The notes under the pieces were generated by a model that was not told where the DNA came from, searched no databases, and saw only the letters and a list, made by a program, of their open reading frames with translations. Below, one piece after another: positions 40,128 through 43,518 of a DNA stretch of 43,518 nucleotides. The translations under genes were made by a program, and so were the position numbers. Each line of letters begins with the position of its first letter. The stretch's first letter is position 1. Source of the stretch: Pyrinomonadaceae bacterium (GTDB lineage Bacteria; Acidobacteriota; Blastocatellia; Pyrinomonadales; Pyrinomonadaceae); contig JACVRN010000035.1 in NCBI GenBank assembly GCA_014534425.1, forward strand, positions 1 to 43,518, given 5' to 3'.

Positions 40128-40913
40128 CTACTTCGTGATGAAATAGCGGAAGCTAACCCAGTCAGGGCCGCAGCTAAAATCGTCCTGCACGTTTATTACT
40201 TTCCCGCCGTTATCTTGAATCAGTTTGAGTACCTCGTCACGAGGCACTGCGTACATCTCCATCACAGGCTCAAACTCCTTCGCGCTTACCTTGTCCCTGT
40301 ACAATTCCAAAGCTCTCTCGTAGAGGCCCAGTGCCTTGCGACGCTCTTTGGATGATGAAGGTGTCGCCTCTTCATTTTCGTCCGGTTGAAGGGCGGGATT
40401 GGTTTTATGCCGGCTTGGTAGCTGGAAGAAGAGCAGGCCGCCGGGCGCGAGCGTTCGCAGCAGTTCTAGTATATAGTTTTTGCTGTACGCGGGCTTCATG
40501 TGCTGCAAGGTGATGAGGCTGCAAACGAAGTCGAAAGTGGCGCTCTTGAACAACCTCAAATCGTCGCGCTCATTCAGAAAGTAACGGCAGCGCCTTCCGT
40601 GCCTGTTGAGCTTCTTTGCCAGTTGAATCATAGAGCGGGCAATGTCCACGCCGCAGGCATAATCAAAGCGCGCGGAGAGCGCCTGCGTGAGCCTGCCCAC
40701 GCCGCAGCCGAAATCAAGCGCCGCGCCGTGCTTCAAAGTAAATGGCAAAGCCTCTATGTATTTCAATATGGCTTCCACGTCCCGCTCGCCCGTCATGAAG
40801 AACTCTTCCACATTCCAGCCGTGATTCTGCTTGTCCGGCTCGGCCAGAATAGCCCACAAGGGGTCAAGTCTGCCGAACTCGTTCCAGTTCTTTTTAAGCT
40901 CTAAGAGTTTCAT
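40128..40913 (-). CDS. SAM-dependent methyltransferase, class I
   Basis: Protein of 261 residues with the Rossmann-type methyltransferase motifs: ALDFGCGVGRLTQAL (motif I, about 85-99), the acidic end of strand two CGVDIARSMI, LRLFKSATFDFVCSLITLQHM and the post-motif LLRTLAPGGLLFFQLPSRH. The sequence starts WNEFGRLDPLWAIL, as in many small methyltransferases next to polysaccharide clusters. The acceptor could be a sugar, given the location, but this is not shown. It is on the opposite strand to the surrounding glycan genes, convergent with wzt with 5 bases between the stops. Confidence 0.86.
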   Translation of the reverse strand: MKLLELKKNWNEFGRLDPLWAILAEPDKQNHGWNVEEFFMTGERDVEAILKYIEALPFTLKHGAALDFGCGVGRLTQALSARFDYACGVDIARSMIQLAKKLNRHGRRCRYFLNERDDLRLFKSATFDFVCSLITLQHMKPAYSKNYILELLRTLAPGGLLFFQLPSRHKTNPALQPDENEEATPSSSKERRKALGLYERALELYRDKVSAKEFEPVMEMYAVPRDEVLKLIQDNGGKVINVQDDFSCGPDWVSFRYFITK

Positions 40914-40933
40914 TCGAGACGGAGGAAAATTTT

Positions 40934-41013
40934 AACAGGGATAGACAGGATGAATAGGATAAAGATAAAGAACTGATTCTCTTTTTATCCTGTTCCTCCT
41001 GTCTATCCCTGTT
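40934..41013. repeat. Hairpin of 9-10-bp ACAGGATNN-type units
   Basis: A perfect 17-bp outer stem (40934-40950 with 40997-41013) and an 8-bp inner stem (40956-40963, AGGATAAA, with 40984-40991) are separated by five unpaired bases on each side; the loop is 20 nt. Units of the ACAGGAT/ATCCTGT type recur in both arms. It lies between divergent methyltransferase genes, upstream of both, so it is not a terminator for either. Confidence 0.8.
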
Positions 41014-41103
41014 TGAATCCAAGTTGACTTAAATTTCCAAACGGGTTACGGTTTACCTTCACATTATATCCCTGTCAAGAATTCCTTTGATGAATCCCGC
41101 TAG

Positions 41104-42786
41104 ATGCTTCCGCCTATGGACAAGAATATTGCCCCTGAAATAGATGTCAAAGAATTGATGGGCAGGATTCGTGAAGCGGCAGCCCGCAAGGTGGAGCAGG
41201 GTAAAGTCAGTGTCATAGATGTCGCTCCGCTCCTCCAGCGCTCGCTTCCATCTACGAACAGCGTAGCCTCTCCGCTACAAATCTCTCTCTCTAAAATAGA
41301 CGCGGAAGAAGAGCCTGTCCCTTTAAGCGGCGACGATTATCACGTTAATGATTTATTGAAATATCACGATAAAGAGTTCGTTCGTAATGCTTATCGCGCC
41401 GTGCTGAAACGCGAGGCGGACGACTCCGGCTACAATCATTACCTGGATAGCCTCAGGAGTGGTCGGTACAACAAGATAGACATACTGGCAGCGTTGCGCT
41501 ACTCGCACGAAGGCCGCGAGAGAAACGTTACCGTCAAGGGCCTGTCATTTCCCGCTACGCTCAGGCGTCTTTATCGCATCCCCGCTCTTGGGTATTTTAT
41601 ACAACTAGTAGTCGCGCTCGCGCGCCTGCCCGTCCTGGTTCGCAACTACTCTCAATTCGAGGCGCACACGTTCGTGCAGAGAGAGAAGCTCGTCGTCTCA
41701 ATCAGGACGGTCGCGGATTCCGTAGAGCGTGTCGCAGGTTCCGTGGAGCAGTTGTCAGGCTCGCTCCAGGCCGTGGAGGATTCGCTCAAGTCATCAATTA
41801 AGATGATGGAAGAATCTCTGCGAGACCTGCTGCGGCTACAGCACCAGCAGATAGGCGCGCTCTTTCGAGAGCAGCAGGAAATCCTGGGCGAGCAGAAAGA
41901 ACTGTTCGAGCTTCTCAACGCGCGCCACGCCTTGGAGCAGGAGTTGAGACACGGAACGCCCGCGACCGAAACGGACGAGCAGTTGAAACAGTTATCGCAG
42001 AGAGTAGAGGCTTTGCGTGCGGAGTTGGCACGCCAGCAGAGCGCCGCCGTCGTGTTAATGGAAGTGGCGCGCCGCTTTGAGCATGACAATCCTGCTCTGC
42101 GCGAGATGCTCGCCCTGGCCGATGAAGACCGGCGTGCTATGGATGCGCTCTATGCTTCGTTTGAAGACGAATTTCGCGGCGACAAGGAGGATGTAAAGGA
42201 GCGCCTCAGATTCTATCTGCCGTTTCTGCGGGAGGCTGGCGTAACGTCCGGCATCCTGGACATGGGCTGCGGTCGCGGCGACTGGCTTGAGCTTCTGGCT
42301 GAAGAGGGCTACGAGGCTGAAGGTTTGGATAACAACAGCGTGCTTGTTGAGAGATGCCGTCAAATTGGATTAAGCGTGACGCAGGCGGACGCGCTCGCGC
42401 ACCTTCGCGCTTTGCCTGATGCGAGCCTCAACGCCGTGACGGGTTTTCACATCATAGAGCATCTTCCATTTGAGACGTTAGTGAAACTGCTGGACGAAAT
42501 TTTCAGAGTTCTTAAGCCCGGCGGTCTTCTCATGCTCGAATCGCCAAGCCCTGAGAACCTGGTCGTGGCGGCCTGCAACTTTTATTCTGATCCCACGCAT
42601 AACCGGCCCGTCTCGCCTCACACTCTGAAGTTCATCTTAAACGAGCGCGGGTTCGACCGTTTACGCTTGCAGTTTCTGCATCCGGTCGAAGGCAGCCCTT
42701 TCGAGACGGAAGACAAGAGGCTGGAATCGCTTCACATGTGGTTTTACGGCCCGCGCGACTTCGCCATCATAGCATCAAAGAGTTAG
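41104..42786 (+). CDS. DUF4214/coiled-coil/methyltransferase fusion, WbdD-like chain-end candidate
   Basis: Protein of 560 residues. Residues about 78-140 form a DUF4214-type domain (NDLLKYHDKEFVRNAYRAVLKREADDSGYNHYLDSL, by its ends). A basic amphipathic segment (about 150-180) could touch the membrane. Residues about 190-330 are a long coiled coil (VRTVADSVERVAGSVEQL..., QQEILGEQKELFELL...). The last 200 residues are a SAM methyltransferase (ILDMGCGRGDWLELL near 383, IIEHLPFETLVKLLDEIFRVLKPGGLLMLESPSPEN). Enterobacterial WbdD, which ends O-antigen chains by capping and sets length through its coiled coil, has a comparable methyltransferase plus coiled coil. With wzt beside it, the same job is plausible. 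The glycosyltransferase begins 3 bases after the stop. Confidence 0.86.
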   Translation: MLPPMDKNIAPEIDVKELMGRIREAAARKVEQGKVSVIDVAPLLQRSLPSTNSVASPLQISLSKIDAEEEPVPLSGDDYHVNDLLKYHDKEFVRNAYRAVLKREADDSGYNHYLDSLRSGRYNKIDILAALRYSHEGRERNVTVKGLSFPATLRRLYRIPALGYFIQLVVALARLPVLVRNYSQFEAHTFVQREKLVVSIRTVADSVERVAGSVEQLSGSLQAVEDSLKSSIKMMEESLRDLLRLQHQQIGALFREQQEILGEQKELFELLNARHALEQELRHGTPATETDEQLKQLSQRVEALRAELARQQSAAVVLMEVARRFEHDNPALREMLALADEDRRAMDALYASFEDEFRGDKEDVKERLRFYLPFLREAGVTSGILDMGCGRGDWLELLAEEGYEAEGLDNNSVLVERCRQIGLSVTQADALAHLRALPDASLNAVTGFHIIEHLPFETLVKLLDEIFRVLKPGGLLMLESPSPENLVVAACNFYSDPTHNRPVSPHTLKFILNERGFDRLRLQFLHPVEGSPFETEDKRLESLHMWFYGPRDFAIIASKS

Positions 42787-42789
42787 CGC

Positions 42790-43518
42790 ATGACACGCAT
42801 AGTCATTCTGACCAGAACCGTCACGAGAGGAGATGCCGTAGGTAATGATGCATTGGGGATGTACGAAGCCCTCAAACGCGTGGGGCCGGACGTTCGCATT
42901 TACGCGGAAGGCTGGACGCTCACAGAGCCGGAGATTCACGCCGCCGCAAGCGTAGAGGATTTTCTTGAAAGCGCCTCAGACCTACTTATCTATCATCATT
43001 CGATAGGCTGGGCTTTTGTTACGGAGCTTCTGCGGAAACTCAAAGCGAGAGTCGTCATCAAGTATCACAACGTCACGCCGCACACTTTTTTCGCAGGCAT
43101 AAGCACAGACTTCGAAGCCATGTGCCGCGCGGGGCGAGAGCAGGTTGTATCTCTCATAAAGGGAAATCACACGCTCTATTTATCCGATTCCGAATACAAC
43201 ATGCGAGAGTTGATAGCAGAAGGAGCGGACGCTTCTCGCAACTTCGTCCTCCCTCCCTTTCATCACATTGACTGGCTTGATTCCATCAATCCTGACCTCA
43301 ACGTCATAGATAACTACAGAACCGGACGGGCCAACATACTGACGGTCGGGCGCGTCAGTCCCAACAAAGACCACATCGGCCTGATAGAAGCGTTTGCCAA
43401 CTACTACTATAACTACAACAGCAACTCTCGCCTCCTTATCGTCGGCAAACGTGATGAATCCTTTGCATCTTATTACGAGCGCCTTCAACAACTGATTTCA
43501 TCGCTCTGCCTTGACGAA
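42790..43518 (+). CDS. GT4-type glycosyltransferase, truncated by the window end
   Basis: ATG 42790 lies 3 bases after the preceding stop, so the two genes are coupled. The 243 residues visible show a GT-B glycosyltransferase: an N-terminal Rossmann half (RIVILTRTVTRGDAVGNDALGMYEALK), YHHSIGWAFV and KYHNVTPHTFFAG in the acceptor side, and the start of the donor half (ILTVGRVSPNKDHIGLIEAF, LLIVGKRD). The C-terminal nucleotide-sugar site is beyond the window. It presumably adds a sugar to the exported polysaccharide. Confidence 0.9.
   Translation, partial: MTRIVILTRTVTRGDAVGNDALGMYEALKRVGPDVRIYAEGWTLTEPEIHAAASVEDFLESASDLLIYHHSIGWAFVTELLRKLKARVVIKYHNVTPHTFFAGISTDFEAMCRAGREQVVSLIKGNHTLYLSDSEYNMRELIAEGADASRNFVLPPFHHIDWLDSINPDLNVIDNYRTGRANILTVGRVSPNKDHIGLIEAFANYYYNYNSNSRLLIVGKRDESFASYYERLQQLISSLCLDE

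Overview
The window is a 43.5 kb piece of a GC-rich (roughly 55-60% by eye) bacterial chromosome. It carries about 36 protein genes on both strands and no rRNA, tRNA, CRISPR array, transposase or phage gene that I could see. Gene content points to Acidobacteriota, probably class Blastocatellia. The hints are a large secreted LmbE-type deacetylase and an M14 peptidase, a TPR protein starting MGFDKTK, a WD40/ankyrin/TPR-rich protein set, frequent TTG starts and many hairpin repeats between genes. This placement is inference from gene style, not a phylogenetic result.

Layout. 1-7.9 kb: the end of an unidentified gene, a secreted PIG-L/LmbE-like deacetylase, an SRPBCC protein, a secreted M14 carboxypeptidase, a membrane-anchored seven-blade WD40 protein and a small zinc-ribbon protein. 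7.9-16.5 kb: glnE and glnA (nitrogen assimilation and its covalent control) lie on either side of a two-gene patatin/membrane-protein operon and a GNAT gene. The patatin protein starts with a bacterial metallothionein-like cysteine cluster. 16.5-21.9 kb: a polyamine block of speA, a deoxyhypusine-synthase-like gene, a TipAS-type MerR regulator with its own 19-bp-spacer promoter, and speB. 22-26.7 kb: an ankyrin protein, an alkaline-phosphatase-superfamily protein, a TPR lipoprotein-like or secreted protein, and threonine synthase.

26.9-28.8 kb is the most unusual block. A 73-residue secreted peptide gene is divergent from a 500-residue TPR plus Fis-type HTH regulator. The space between them holds two palindromes with the same core, and the pair is bracketed by a 15-nt inverted repeat. 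Base composition there is visibly lower in GC than in the neighbours. It looks like a self-contained peptide/regulator module, possibly acquired.

28.8-36.7 kb: HAD phosphatase plus cyclophilin, thiD and thiE (thiamine) on either side of an S41 processing protease, a small membrane protein overlapping thiE, and a large TPR protein. 36.9-43.5 kb: an ABC-dependent surface polysaccharide locus with the Wzm permease, GDP-mannose 4,6-dehydratase, Wzt ATPase with a C-terminal carbohydrate-binding domain, a methyltransferase, a DUF4214/coiled-coil/methyltransferase protein resembling a chain-terminating length ruler, and a GT4 glycosyltransferase cut by the window end.

The intergenic spaces contain a family of hairpins built from short tandem units (7-bp GCTGANN and GTCACTN units, 9-bp units at 14.8 kb and 40.9 kb). 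Several sit directly at stop codons and in two cases supply the last codons of the gene.
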